Both the position numbers and the translations under genes were made by a program. Below are positions 18,554 to 27,732 of a DNA stretch of 64,000 nucleotides, in pieces (the first letter of the stretch is position 1; each line of letters starts with the position of its first letter). The DNA comes from Rhodobacteraceae bacterium Water-Bin34 (lineage in GTDB: Bacteria > Pseudomonadota > Alphaproteobacteria > Rhodobacterales > Rhodobacteraceae): positions 124,001 to 188,000 of the forward strand of contig FZLS01000001.1 of NCBI GenBank assembly GCA_900197625.1. The letters are read 5' to 3'. The notes under the pieces were generated by a model. That model searched no databases, was not told the DNA's origin, and worked only from the letters and a program-made list of their open reading frames with translations.

Positions 18554-19315
18554 ATGCTTCCAGAAATTATACCAAATAGGTCAATACTTAAAATATCAGG
18601 TAGTGACACAAAAAACTTTTTGCAAAGTTTAATTACCAATGATGTTTCACACACGAAAAATGGATTAGTTTATACAGCTTTGCTATCTCCAAAAGGTAAA
18701 TATTTATTTGATTTTTTTATTGCACCTAAAAATGAGGATTACTTAATAGATATTTCATCAGATAATGCATATCAATTAATACAACGGATGAATCTTTATA
18801 AACTTCGTGCTGATGTAACAATAGAAGAAACAGGCATTAAAGTTGGAAGAGGAATAGGAAATATACCTGATGGGGCTTATCAAGATCCAAGAAGTGATAA
18901 GCTTGGATATAGAGTTTATGATCCATCTCAAACAGGCAGCTCAATAATAAACTGGGAACACATTAGGGTAGAAAATTGTATCCCTGAAACTGGTATAGAG
19001 CTTAAATCAGAAGAAACTTATATATTAGAAGCAAACTTTGAAAAATTATCTGGAGTTGATTTTCGAAAAGGATGTTATGTAGGCCAAGAAGTAACAGCTC
19101 GAATGAAACATAAAGTAGAGTTGAAAAAAGGTTTTGCTAAAGTTCAGATAAGTGAAACAGTACCTGTTGGAACGGAAATAATATCGAATAATAAACTTGT
19201 TGGTAATGTATTTACTCAATCAAATGGATTGGCAATTGCTTATCTTAGATTTGATAGAATCTCTAATGTCATGAAGGCAGATAAGGCTGAAGTTATTTAT
19301 CACGAACCAATTTAG
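18554..19315 (+). CDS. ygfZ: Folate-binding protein YgfZ (GcvT-like)
   Basis: Tetrahydrofolate-dependent factor that helps maintain or assemble certain Fe-S enzymes. 253 residues. The hallmark KGCYVGQE (KGCYxGQE motif) follows GVDFR, and the N-terminal GcvT-like part has FLQSLITNDV and LLSPKGKYLFD. ATG 18554 is preceded by GAGGTAAG. The 3' end overlaps the convergent inositol-phosphatase-like gene by 23 bp. Confidence 0.93.
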   Translation: MLPEIIPNRSILKISGSDTKNFLQSLITNDVSHTKNGLVYTALLSPKGKYLFDFFIAPKNEDYLIDISSDNAYQLIQRMNLYKLRADVTIEETGIKVGRGIGNIPDGAYQDPRSDKLGYRVYDPSQTGSSIINWEHIRVENCIPETGIELKSEETYILEANFEKLSGVDFRKGCYVGQEVTARMKHKVELKKGFAKVQISETVPVGTEIISNNKLVGNVFTQSNGLAIAYLRFDRISNVMKADKAEVIYHEPI

Positions 19316-20084
19316 AAAATTTAGCATGACCTTCGCCATTTGCAGCTATTATTGTTCCGGAATTCATGGGGTCTTCAAATTCAGTAATAGCTTGACATAA
19401 CCCTCCAGCCTCTTGGATTAGAAGCAGACCTGCGGCCATTTCCCAATAGTTTAATTCATGCGCCCAGATGCCGTCGTATCTCCCTGCAGCTGTGTAAGCT
19501 AAATCTAGACCAATTGCTCCCAAACTTCGAACACCGCCTACGCTGGGAGTAATTCTGGCAATATCTTTCAAATGAATAGGAAGATTGCCTCTGTTGCCAG
19601 AGGGTAAATTGGTGGCAAATATCATTTGGTCTAGGGATGTACGTCCAGAAACACGAACACGTTGTTCATTTAGCCAAGTACCAGCACCTTTTTCTGCTAA
19701 AAATAATTCTTCAATGACAGGACTCAAAATTACTGACGCAATAATAGAGCCTTTATATTCAAGTGCTATAGACAATGACCAATGGGGCAATCCATGTATG
19801 AAATTATCCATGCCATCTAATGGTTGTGCTATCCAGCGTCGGGTCGGGTCATCGCCTTTTGTCTCGCGTCCACCTGTTCCAACAAATCCATAATTAGGTC
19901 TAGCTTCAAATAGCATTTCTTGAAGAATTTCTTCTGCACGTTGATCAGCGCGTTTAGCAAAATCATTAGGGCCTTTTTTAGATACTTGTAGTTTATCAAC
20001 CTCTTTAAAGTCACGCATCATAGCTCGTCCTGCGACGCGAATTGCTTTTAACATTACATTAATATTTGCAGACCATTGAGTCAT
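19293..20084 (-). CDS. suhB: SuhB-type inositol monophosphatase homologue with degraded metal site
   Basis: Clear homologue of alphaproteobacterial SuhB over 263 residues (GLPHWSLSIALEYKG, LDLAYTAAGRYDG and EAGG blocks). The catalytic metal ligands are altered. The usual Glu-Glu pair before the WIxDPLDGT block is GTGG here (residues 69-72). The first Asp of that block is Gln87, the Thr after DG is Met92, and the Asp of the late WDxAAG motif is Glu215. Asp47 and Asp90 remain. Known IMPase chemistry needs the lost residues, so phosphatase activity is doubtful. It may keep a structural or RNA-linked role as known for E. coli SuhB. Confidence 0.85.
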   Translation of the reverse strand: MTQWSANINVMLKAIRVAGRAMMRDFKEVDKLQVSKKGPNDFAKRADQRAEEILQEMLFEARPNYGFVGTGGRETKGDDPTRRWIAQPLDGMDNFIHGLPHWSLSIALEYKGSIIASVILSPVIEELFLAEKGAGTWLNEQRVRVSGRTSLDQMIFATNLPSGNRGNLPIHLKDIARITPSVGGVRSLGAIGLDLAYTAAGRYDGIWAHELNYWEMAAGLLLIQEAGGLCQAITEFEDPMNSGTIIAANGEGHAKFSKLVRDK

Positions 20085-20151
20085 AGGAATTACCTTTAAT
20101 AATCGGATTTTGAACCTATATGCTGTAGCGATGAAGATACCAAGCGGAAAA

Positions 20152-21042
20152 TTAAATTCTTTGTTTAGTTGTTAGGTGGATAAAATCTTTCATAAATGGA
20201 GTTTCAGCCTCTGACTGCCGAACTGCTGCATATAATTTGCGATTTAATCCGTCTTTGGTTATAGGCTTTGTCACAAAATTGTGTTTGTATTTCTGATCGC
20301 TGACCACCCAATCAGGTAAAACTGAGACGCCACGTCCCGAAGCCACAAGTAATATAATCACTGCTGTCAATTCTGCTTGCCTAATGGCTGATGGCTCAAT
20401 GTGAGCTGGAGTTAATAATTGGGAAAAAATGTCTAGTCTATTTTTATCAACTGGATAAGTTATAAGTGTTTGATCACGAAAATCTTCTGCATCTATATAT
20501 TCTTTTTGTGCATAAGGATGGTTTGTCGCGCAAACAAAAGTAGGTGTATATTCAAATAATGGCTTGAATACGACGCCTGCTAATTCTTCAGGATCAGATG
20601 AAATTACGATATCTACTTCTTCACGTTGTAGAGCCGGTAATGCATCAAATGAAAGCCCAGGTTTGATATCAAGATCGATATCAGGCCAATTTTTACGAAA
20701 ACTTTCTAAAACTGGGAATAACCATTCGAAACATGCATGGCATTCAATAGCAATATGTAATCGTCCACCTAATCCACTGATTAATCCTGCAAAATCTTCT
20801 TCAAGCGCTAGTACTTGCGGTAATATTTTTTCAGCTAATTCTAACAATTTATGGCCAGCTTTTGAAAGTTTTAAAGGTTTTGATCTTCGAAGAAATAACT
20901 CCATTCCAACTTGATCTTCTAGTGCTTTGACCTGATGGGATAATGCAGATTGAGATATGCACAAAATATCAGCAGCCCTAGCGAGACCTCCATACTCATG
21001 AATAGCTTTTATTGTTTTTAGGTGGCGAAATTCTATATACAT
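20152..21042 (-). CDS. metR: LysR family regulator, MetR type
   Basis: 296-residue LysR protein. The N-terminal helix-turn-helix (HLKTIKAIHEYGGLARAAD, then QSALSHQVKALEDQVGMELF) is close to E. coli MetR, including the RRSKPLKLS turn. The C-terminal part is the LysR substrate domain, which binds homocysteine in MetR. It is divergent from metF, its classical target, and an exact TGAA-N5-TTCA site lies between them. Function as activator of methionine/folate one-carbon genes is inferred from these facts together. Confidence 0.88.
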   Translation of the reverse strand: MYIEFRHLKTIKAIHEYGGLARAADILCISQSALSHQVKALEDQVGMELFLRRSKPLKLSKAGHKLLELAEKILPQVLALEEDFAGLISGLGGRLHIAIECHACFEWLFPVLESFRKNWPDIDLDIKPGLSFDALPALQREEVDIVISSDPEELAGVVFKPLFEYTPTFVCATNHPYAQKEYIDAEDFRDQTLITYPVDKNRLDIFSQLLTPAHIEPSAIRQAELTAVIILLVASGRGVSVLPDWVVSDQKYKHNFVTKPITKDGLNRKLYAAVRQSEAETPFMKDFIHLTTKQRI

Positions 21043-21085
21043 TAAATATCCATATTAATATTTTTCATATTATTTATTAAAAATA

Positions 21086-21098
21086 TGAATTTGATTCA
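21086..21098. promoter_or_regulatory. MetR-type binding site
   Basis: TGAATTTGATTCA fits the enterobacterial MetR consensus TGAA-N5-TTCA exactly. It lies in the 96-bp divergent gap between metR and the chosen metF start, 41 bp before metF. An upstream flanking inverted repeat (TTCATATT at 21064-21071, AATATGAA at 21082-21089) shares one arm with it. Confidence 0.7.
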
Positions 21099-21138
21099 AG
21101 TATATTTTTTAAGTATCAACCAAAAAAAAGGTATTATT

Positions 21139-22020
21139 ATGGATATAAATCATAAGAATTTCGAACTTTCCTTTGAAATCTTTCCCCCGCGAAATTTAAA
21201 GGCAAGTTTTAAACTTTGGCGAACTATTGAAGTGTTAGATAAATTAAATCCTAACTTTATTTCTGTAACTTATGGGGCAGGTGGTTCTACACGTGATCTG
21301 ACACAATCAGCTGTTTCTGTAATAGCAAAAGAGTATAACATTGATGTAGCAGGCCATCTAACATGTGTCGGATCTTCAAAAAAAGAAGTAATAGATATTG
21401 CTTTGGAATATGAAAAAGTTGGAGCAAAAAAAATTGTCGCTCTAAGGGGAGATTTACCTATAGATCATGGTAATAGAATTAATGATACAGATAGCTTTTC
21501 TTCATCAGTTGAATTGATTGCTTCACTTAAAAAAAATACTTCCTTTGAATTATATGTTGCTGCCTATCCAAATGTACACCCAAATGCTCAATCAGAAAAA
21601 TCTGATTTAGATACACTAAAAGCTAAATTCGATGCGGGTGCTGATAGTGCAATAACTCAATTCTTTTATGAAAAAGAAGATTTTCTGCGTTTTCGTGACA
21701 AATGTAATTCTGTTGGAATACATCAGAATATTATTCCAGGTATTTTACCTATCGATAACTGGATTAAAACAAAGAAATTTGCAAATCGTTGCGGCATAAT
21801 CGCTCCACAATGGATGAATAAGGCATACGAAAATTATAAAAATAATGAAGATCATAATTTATTGTCACAGGCACTCTGCACAGAGATGTGTGATGAATTA
21901 ATTCAAGAGGGAGTAAGCAGCCTCCACTTTTATACTTTAAATGATCCAAAGCTAACACAAAAAGTGTGTGAAGCTTTAGGCCGTAAATCTTGCCCAACAA
22001 ATATAAAAAAAGTAGCCTAA
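21139..22020 (+). CDS. metF: 5,10-methylenetetrahydrofolate reductase
   Basis: Flavoprotein that reduces methylene-THF to methyl-THF for methionine synthesis. ATG 21139 follows AAAAAAGG and gives 293 residues, the usual length. The alternative ATG 21085 falls in the MetR site and adds 18 non-family residues. Motifs are SFEIFPPRN at the start, FISVTYGAGGSTRD and the FAD-binding ALRGD, then TQFFYEKEDF and HFYTLN near the end. Controlled by the divergent metR by inference. Confidence 0.94.
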   Translation: MDINHKNFELSFEIFPPRNLKASFKLWRTIEVLDKLNPNFISVTYGAGGSTRDLTQSAVSVIAKEYNIDVAGHLTCVGSSKKEVIDIALEYEKVGAKKIVALRGDLPIDHGNRINDTDSFSSSVELIASLKKNTSFELYVAAYPNVHPNAQSEKSDLDTLKAKFDAGADSAITQFFYEKEDFLRFRDKCNSVGIHQNIIPGILPIDNWIKTKKFANRCGIIAPQWMNKAYENYKNNEDHNLLSQALCTEMCDELIQEGVSSLHFYTLNDPKLTQKVCEALGRKSCPTNIKKVA

Positions 22021-22038
22021 AGTGATAAAACTTTAGAA

Positions 22039-22602
22039 TTAGGCTCTTTCGGAGTATTCCATTGTCTCAGTGTGAACTATTATATCTGTATCCTGTTCAA
22101 TAAACGGGGGTACCATCAGGCGCAAACCATTGTCCAAAACCGCAGGCTTAAAGCTATTTGCCGCTGTTTGACCTTTTACCACTGGTTCAGTCTCAATTAC
22201 CTTACAGACTACTTTTGTTGGAAGTGACGCGCTTAATGCTTCACTTTCATGGTATTCAATTTGAATTATCATACCATCTTGTAACAATGGTCTTCTTTCT
22301 CCGAGTATATCTGATGGAAGTTCAATTTGTTCGAATGTTTCATTATCCATGAAAACTAGCATTCCATCATTTTCGTATAGAAATTGTTGATCTTTTTGTT
22401 CCAAACGCACTTTTTCAACTTTATCAGCTGATCTAAAACGTTCATTTAATTTTGATCCGTTCCGAAGGTTTTTCATTTCCACTTGCGCAAATGCACCACC
22501 TTTACCTGGCTTTACATGGTCAATTTTCACTGCGATCCAAAGCCCACCATTGTGCTCAAGTATGTTACCCATTCGAATTTCGTTACCGTTTATTTTTGGC
22601 AT
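22039..22602 (-). CDS. efp: Elongation factor P
   Basis: Relieves ribosome stalling at polyproline. 187 residues, normal length, with three beta-barrel domains. The tip lysine is Lys34 in [10 protein letters not shown], the site modified in many bacteria. No epmA or epmB is in the window. The C terminus is typical ([29 protein letters not shown] region). It ends 19 bp from the convergent metF. Confidence 0.96.
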   Translation of the reverse strand: MPKINGNEIRMGNILEHNGGLWIAVKIDHVKPGKGGAFAQVEMKNLRNGSKLNERFRSADKVEKVRLEQKDQQFLYENDGMLVFMDNETFEQIELPSDILGERRPLLQDGMIIQIEYHESEALSASLPTKVVCKVIETEPVVKGQTAANSFKPAVLDNGLRLMVPPFIEQDTDIIVHTETMEYSERA

Positions 22603-22809
22603 TCTTTTGCACCCTTATAGGTTGAAATAATAATTAACTGACTTATATGTTTTATAAATAACAACAACAAGTATATTTAAAGGGTTTCAAAGAATCTCAA
22701 GGTATGCATTAATTGCATATTAGCTATGCGCAAAATGGGGTACCTAATTGTCTCAAAATAGTCATATTACAAAAACCTTATAAATTATAACAATCAAGAG
22801 GACGGCGAG

Positions 22810-23124
22810 ATGTTTGATTTCGTTGACGACACGGCTTACACGAATGATCAAGGCAAAAGAGCACAAAAGCTTTTTGCCGCAGTAGTGCTTGCAGCACTGG
22901 ATGATGCGATCGCTGATGATAAAAAATATGGCAATGGTGTTGAATCCATTGCTCGATGGGCACGCTCACGCGATGGTCGAGAAGTCTTGATGTGTGCTGG
23001 AATTGAGCCAACAGAGCGATGTGTGACTGGTATGATGGGCTTTGTGGAAAAAGGCGTGCGAACATCTGTGGCACTATCTCGTGAAGAAAGCGAACGACAG
23101 GCTGCTGCTAAAGAAGCTGCTTAA
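22810..23124 (+). CDS. DUF6280-type conserved small protein, 104 aa
   Basis: Soluble, alanine-rich 104-residue protein with the blocks FDFVDDTAYTNDQG, KLFAAVVLAALDDAI and ARWARSRDGREVL. It matches my memory of the alphaproteobacterial DUF6280 family, which has no known function. ATG 22810 has AAGAGGA upstream, and a strong terminator follows, so it looks like a separately expressed monocistronic gene. The codons are unusually G+C-rich and regular for this window, which hints at high expression. Confidence 0.85.
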   Translation: MFDFVDDTAYTNDQGKRAQKLFAAVVLAALDDAIADDKKYGNGVESIARWARSRDGREVLMCAGIEPTERCVTGMMGFVEKGVRTSVALSREESERQAAAKEAA

Positions 23125-23143
23125 ATAATAATACGAAGTATTT

Positions 23144-23167
23144 CGCCTCCACTACGGGGGCGTTTTT
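23144..23167 (+). terminator. Intrinsic terminator after the DUF6280-type gene
   Basis: CGCCTCC (23144-23150), loop ACTAC, GGGGGCG (23156-23162), then TTTTT. It is a seven-bp GC-rich stem with one G-U pair, 20 bp after the stop codon. Confidence 0.85.
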
Positions 23168-23218
23168 GTATAAAAAACAAATAAAAACTGTACTTATTTT
23201 TTTGGATGTCATCGGGTA

Positions 23219-24166
23219 ATGAAAAAATCCAACACAAAAGCTGCGCTTTATTCATTAACTGCATTTGCAATTTATGCAACTCATGATGTTTTTGTGAAAA
23301 TATTAGGAGCAGATTATTCTGCTTTTCAGATTGTATTTTTCAATGTTTTATTTGGAATGCCTTTAGTAGCATTGATACTGGTACAGGACTCAAGACCTGG
23401 GACTTTGCTTCCTGTCCATCCAATTTGGTCAGGAATTAGAACTATCGCGACGATGATGACTGGTCTATTAGCATTTTATTCATTCTCTGTTTTACCACTT
23501 GCACAAGTTTACAGTATTTTGTTTGCAATGCCTTTATTAATTACAGTTTTGGCAATCCCTATTTTGGGTGAAAAAGTTGGATTTCACCGTTGGATTGCAG
23601 TCATAATAGGCCTTGTTGGTGTATTGATCGTATTAAGACCTGATGATGTTCAGCTTGGAATTGGCCACCTAGCAGCACTTGGAGCAGCATTTAGTGGCGC
23701 AACAGCTTCAGTAATTATGAGGAAAATTGGAAAAGATGAACGATTAGTAGTTTTAATGATTTACCCAATGCTAATTACATTTTTCATTATGGGGTTTGCA
23801 TTACAATTTAATTATAGACCTATGCCAATTGAAGATATGCGAATTTCATTTTTAATTGCCGTTCTAGGCCTAATTGCAACTTTGTTTGTGATTGCATCAT
23901 ACAGAGAAGGTGAAGCGGCAATAGTTGCACCCATGCAATACTCCCAGATTATATGGGCAAGTATTTTTGGATATTTCTTATTTGATGAACAAATAAACAG
24001 TTCTATAATTGTTGGCACCACAATTATTATTTTGAGTGGTCTGTATATAGTTATACGCGAAAGCGGTTCTAATTCTGAAAATACTCCTGTTTTACGAACA
24101 CGATCTAGGGAATTGGGAAGTGGATTGCGAGTAGGTGCTATGTTGCGTGCCATCAGAAGACGATAA
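23219..24166 (+). CDS. DMT-superfamily EamA-type permease
   Basis: Ten-helix drug/metabolite transporter of 315 residues, built of two EamA repeats (about residues 8-140 and 150-280). It is hydrophobic throughout, with PILGEKVGFHRWIAVIIGLVGVL closing the first repeat. A basic tail of about 35 residues ends RAIRRR. The substrate is unknown. It converges on hrpB with a 4-bp gap. Confidence 0.88.
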   Translation: MKKSNTKAALYSLTAFAIYATHDVFVKILGADYSAFQIVFFNVLFGMPLVALILVQDSRPGTLLPVHPIWSGIRTIATMMTGLLAFYSFSVLPLAQVYSILFAMPLLITVLAIPILGEKVGFHRWIAVIIGLVGVLIVLRPDDVQLGIGHLAALGAAFSGATASVIMRKIGKDERLVVLMIYPMLITFFIMGFALQFNYRPMPIEDMRISFLIAVLGLIATLFVIASYREGEAAIVAPMQYSQIIWASIFGYFLFDEQINSSIIVGTTIIILSGLYIVIRESGSNSENTPVLRTRSRELGSGLRVGAMLRAIRRR

Positions 24167-24170
24167 TTTT

Positions 24171-26645
24171 TTATTTTTGCTTTTTTGCTCTTTTAGTTGG
24201 TTCAGAATTCATTGGATTTTCTGGCCAATGATGCCGTGGATAGCGACCACGCATATCTCGTCTAACATCTGAATAAGAAGTTAACCAAAATTTAGGTAAA
24301 TTAGATGTAGTTTGAACAATTCTCATGGCTGGCGATAATAATTCAATTAATAAAGGCTCTTTATTTTCACCTATAGTTGGATGAATTTTTAGGCCAAAAA
24401 GTTCTTGTATGCGTATTTTTATTTTGGGCTGCTCTTCTGAATAATTAATATTTATTTTTGTTCCTGTAGGAGCTTGTATAAATTCTGGTGCATTCTTATT
24501 TAGATAGTCTATCTGCTTCCAGCTAAATAAGCTTTTTATGATATCTATCATGTTTAATTTTTTTAAATCTTCCTTTGATCGAAGGCCCACTAAATGTGGC
24601 AAAAGCCATTCATGTGTTTTTTTTGATAGTAATTTTAAAGAACAGTTTGGTAAATAATCACTCGTTCGGTTCAATTTGTTTGCACGGTCAAGAAAGTTTT
24701 TGGTATTAGTAGTCCATGGTAATACGTCTAATCCAATATCATTTACACCCTCTAAAAGTGCCTCAGCAATTAATTCAGGATTACATCCTGTCCATTTTTT
24801 TTTGCTTAATACCAAAGAGCGAAAGGTTTTTTGTTCTGAAGTTATTACTTTTAATTCACGTTTTGACCATTCACAAACTCGATTAAATTTGATTTGTTCA
24901 TGGAACAATTCCATAAATTCAGTTTCTAAAATTTCAATACCAATGCGTAATTTAGATTCTGTTTTGTTACCATCTAGATTTAAGGCAACTATCATTTTAG
25001 CTGATGCAAGTGGATCTGAGGCACTAATAAATGCACCTTTGCCTCCTGATAGTAGAAATTGTCCACGGTTTTGATTTCTTGATAAGCCAATTCTATCTGG
25101 GTAAGCTATAGCTGCCATTTGTGAATAACTTAGTTCTAGTTGACCCTTAGAGTGAAGTCTTTTGGAAAGTTTAAGAACATTAGAACTGGCTTTTTTGTTT
25201 ATTGTATATGGGTAATCATTTTCAAAACTTATGGAATTTTTTATCGCATCCATGCGTAATTTAAAATCAATTGGTGCATTTGGGCCTAAAATATCTTTTG
25301 ATTCAATTAAGGCTACAACTAAGTTTGCATCTAGACCTCCAGCAATTAAAATACGAGCTAATCTTGGATGTGTTGGCTCGCGTGATATCTTCTGCCCCAA
25401 TTCTGTGATATTACCTTTATCATTTATTGCACCTAAATTTTTAAGTAATTCTTGGGCAGTTTGAAAATCTAATGATTTTGGGTGTGTTAAAAATGGTAAA
25501 TTTTCAGGGTTGTTCACTCCCCATGCTGCAAGTTCCATTGCTAATGGAGATAAATCACTTATGAGTATTTCAGGTTCAGGAAAGGGCGTTAATCCGCCGT
25601 CTTCACCTTTAGTCCAAAGTTTATAACATACGCCAGTATTGGTTCTTCCAGCTCTTCCCATTCTTTGAGTTGCTTCAGCTTTAGTAACTTTCTCAGTAAC
25701 TAATCTAGACATGCCTGAACTTGGGTCGAACCTCGAACGCCTAGTTAGACCACCGTCTATGACTATTCTTATATCTTTTATGGTTAGTGAGGTTTCAGCA
25801 ATCGAAGTTGCTAAAATCAATTTCCGTCTTTGACTTGGTAATATTGCTTTTTGTTGCTCATCAAATGACATAGCGCCATAAAGAGGACGAATATCTAAGT
25901 CATTTGGTAATTTTGGTTTTAAAAAAGCTTGAAGTTGTTTGATTTCACCTGCACCTGGTAGGAATGCAAGAATACTTCCTTCATTTTCTTGAAGTGCTCG
26001 TATGATCAAATCTGATATTGCCTGAATAAAATTATTTTTTTGGTTTATATTAAAATTCCACGGTTTTGATAAATAGTATGGATGAACGTCATATGATTTA
26101 CCCAAAGATGTTATCACAGGAGCATTTCCCATTAATTTTGCAACTGGGGCTGCATCTAAAGTTGCAGACATAATAAGAATGCCGAGATCTTTACGTAGTT
26201 CAGACCGTATTTCTAAGCAAAATGTAAGACCCAGATCAGCGTTCAATGACCTTTCGTGAAATTCGTCAAAAATTATACAATCAATATTTTTTAATTCTGG
26301 ATCATTTTGTATCATTTTTATTAAAACACCCTCGGTCACGACTTCAATACGTGTTTTTTTTGATACTTGTTTTTCCCCGCGCATTCTGTATCCAACAGTT
26401 TGCCCTAATTGATCACCATAATGTTGGGCCAACCGTTTAGATGCGCTACGTACAGCTAGACGTCTAGGCTGAAGCATGATGATTTTTTTTTCAAATAAAC
26501 CAGAATTTAATAAAGCAAGTGGTATTCGAGTGGTTTTACCAGCTCCAGGAGGGGCCTGTAAGACGGCATGATTTTTTTCACTCATAGTTTTCAATAGTTC
26601 ATTTAGAACTTCATCTATGGGTAGTTTTTCTGCAAAATCATTCAT
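24171..26645 (-). CDS. hrpB: ATP-dependent helicase HrpB
   Basis: DEAH-box helicase of 824 residues. Walker A is APPGAGKTT (31-39), motif II is DEFHERSLNADLGL, motif III is SATLD, motif VI is QRMGRAGRT. The C terminus carries the HrpB-specific domain ending in RRDMRGRYPRHHWPENP, which separates it from HrpA. The cellular role in bacteria is poorly known. It is alone on its strand, flanked by rpmB 190 bp away in divergent direction. Confidence 0.95.
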   Translation of the reverse strand: MNDFAEKLPIDEVLNELLKTMSEKNHAVLQAPPGAGKTTRIPLALLNSGLFEKKIIMLQPRRLAVRSASKRLAQHYGDQLGQTVGYRMRGEKQVSKKTRIEVVTEGVLIKMIQNDPELKNIDCIIFDEFHERSLNADLGLTFCLEIRSELRKDLGILIMSATLDAAPVAKLMGNAPVITSLGKSYDVHPYYLSKPWNFNINQKNNFIQAISDLIIRALQENEGSILAFLPGAGEIKQLQAFLKPKLPNDLDIRPLYGAMSFDEQQKAILPSQRRKLILATSIAETSLTIKDIRIVIDGGLTRRSRFDPSSGMSRLVTEKVTKAEATQRMGRAGRTNTGVCYKLWTKGEDGGLTPFPEPEILISDLSPLAMELAAWGVNNPENLPFLTHPKSLDFQTAQELLKNLGAINDKGNITELGQKISREPTHPRLARILIAGGLDANLVVALIESKDILGPNAPIDFKLRMDAIKNSISFENDYPYTINKKASSNVLKLSKRLHSKGQLELSYSQMAAIAYPDRIGLSRNQNRGQFLLSGGKGAFISASDPLASAKMIVALNLDGNKTESKLRIGIEILETEFMELFHEQIKFNRVCEWSKRELKVITSEQKTFRSLVLSKKKWTGCNPELIAEALLEGVNDIGLDVLPWTTNTKNFLDRANKLNRTSDYLPNCSLKLLSKKTHEWLLPHLVGLRSKEDLKKLNMIDIIKSLFSWKQIDYLNKNAPEFIQAPTGTKININYSEEQPKIKIRIQELFGLKIHPTIGENKEPLLIELLSPAMRIVQTTSNLPKFWLTSYSDVRRDMRGRYPRHHWPENPMNSEPTKRAKKQK

Positions 26646-26836
26646 GTAATATGTGATAGTGTAAAAAATAACGAGTGTTTATATAAAAATTAAAAAACTA
26701 CGCAAAAAAATAAGAAAAATTTTGTTAGATGCACCGAATCCCTTGACGTTTGTTCGGGACCAGCCTAAACACCGGCTCTGATATACATATGTTCTCTAGA
26801 AGTAATACTAGATAGCCCAAATCAAAGGAATAAAAC

Positions 26837-27127
26837 ATGTCACGACGCTGTGAACTTACTGGTAAAGGCCCGATGACTGGCAACAATGTTAGCCATGCTA
26901 AAAATCGTACGCGCCGCCGGTTCTTGCCGAACTTAAATGACGTAACTTTAGCAAGTGATGTTTTAGGTCAAACATTTAAATTTAAAATTTCTGCGGCTGC
27001 ACTTAGAACAGTTGACCATCGTGGTGGATTAGACGCATTCATGGCAAAAGCAAAAGACGCTGAATTATCAGAAAAAGCATTGAAAGTAAAAAGAGACATA
27101 GCAAAAGCTACGGCTCCAGCTGCTTAA
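26837..27127 (+). CDS. rpmB: 50S ribosomal protein L28
   Basis: 96-residue ribosomal protein, length as in alphaproteobacteria. It begins [21 protein letters not shown] and continues with [11 protein letters not shown], the L28 signature. AAAGGA precedes ATG 26837. A promoter-like CCTTGACG (26741-26748) lies about 90 bp upstream, and a strong terminator follows, so it is a monocistronic unit. Confidence 0.97.
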   Translation: MSRRCELTGKGPMTGNNVSHAKNRTRRRFLPNLNDVTLASDVLGQTFKFKISAAALRTVDHRGGLDAFMAKAKDAELSEKALKVKRDIAKATAPAA

Positions 27128-27148
27128 ATTGTTTTTCTGAAATGAATT

Positions 27149-27175
27149 GCCTCACTTTTAGTGGGGCTTTTTTTT
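27149..27175 (+). terminator. Intrinsic terminator after rpmB
   Basis: GCCTCAC (27149-27155), loop TTTTA, GTGGGGC (27161-27167), then eight T. It starts 21 bp after the rpmB stop codon. Confidence 0.88.
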
Positions 27176-27206
27176 AATAAAATTTTAAGAATTTAGAGAA
27201 ATAGAA

Positions 27207-27722
27207 ATGAAGAATTTATTAATAATAGTATTGGCATTTTTTGTTGGTACAAGTGTATTCTATTTGGGAAAGCAAAAATCACACCAAAATATGCATCTTC
27301 ATAATCAAAAAATTGGGCATAAGAGCTTGATGGTCGTTGATCCGTATGCGCGTGTTTCAAGTTCTTCTGCAAAATCAGGGGCAATATTTTTTACCATTGA
27401 GAATGGTACAAATTTTGAACATAGATTAATTGGCGCTGCTGTAGATGTTGCAAAAAAAGCTGAATTACACACTCATATAGTTAATGATGATGGAGTAATG
27501 TCTATGGTGAAAATCAAGGATGGTGTAACTATAGAGCCTAACAGTAAAGTAATGTTTAAACGTGGCGGAAATCATGTTATGATTATGGGTCTTAACAAAA
27601 GCCTAATGAATGGCGATAAAGTTTCTCTTGACCTAATCTTTGAAAACAAAGTTTTGAAACTAGAAGTATTAGTTGATAATAAAAAAACAGCAAAAAAACA
27701 TGACCATAACATGAACCATTAG
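27207..27722 (+). CDS. Periplasmic copper chaperone, PCu(A)C family
   Basis: 171 residues with one N-terminal hydrophobic segment (about residues 3-21), either a signal peptide or an anchor, followed by a His/Met-rich linker. The PCu(A)C fold is recognisable from VVDPYARVSSSSAKSGAIFFTIEN, and its copper ligands are a His/Met set including HTHIVNDDGVMSM and a later HVMIMGL. The C terminus is His-rich (KKHDHNMNH), which may add metal binding. The family delivers Cu(I) to cytochrome oxidase; no oxidase gene is near. Confidence 0.88.
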   Translation: MKNLLIIVLAFFVGTSVFYLGKQKSHQNMHLHNQKIGHKSLMVVDPYARVSSSSAKSGAIFFTIENGTNFEHRLIGAAVDVAKKAELHTHIVNDDGVMSMVKIKDGVTIEPNSKVMFKRGGNHVMIMGLNKSLMNGDKVSLDLIFENKVLKLEVLVDNKKTAKKHDHNMNH

Positions 27723-27732
27723 TATATTTTTA

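Noticed and set aside
21085-21087. ATG 21085 as the start of metF
   Set aside because: It overlaps an exact MetR-type site and adds 18 residues before the conserved start; ATG 21139 has a purine-rich site upstream.
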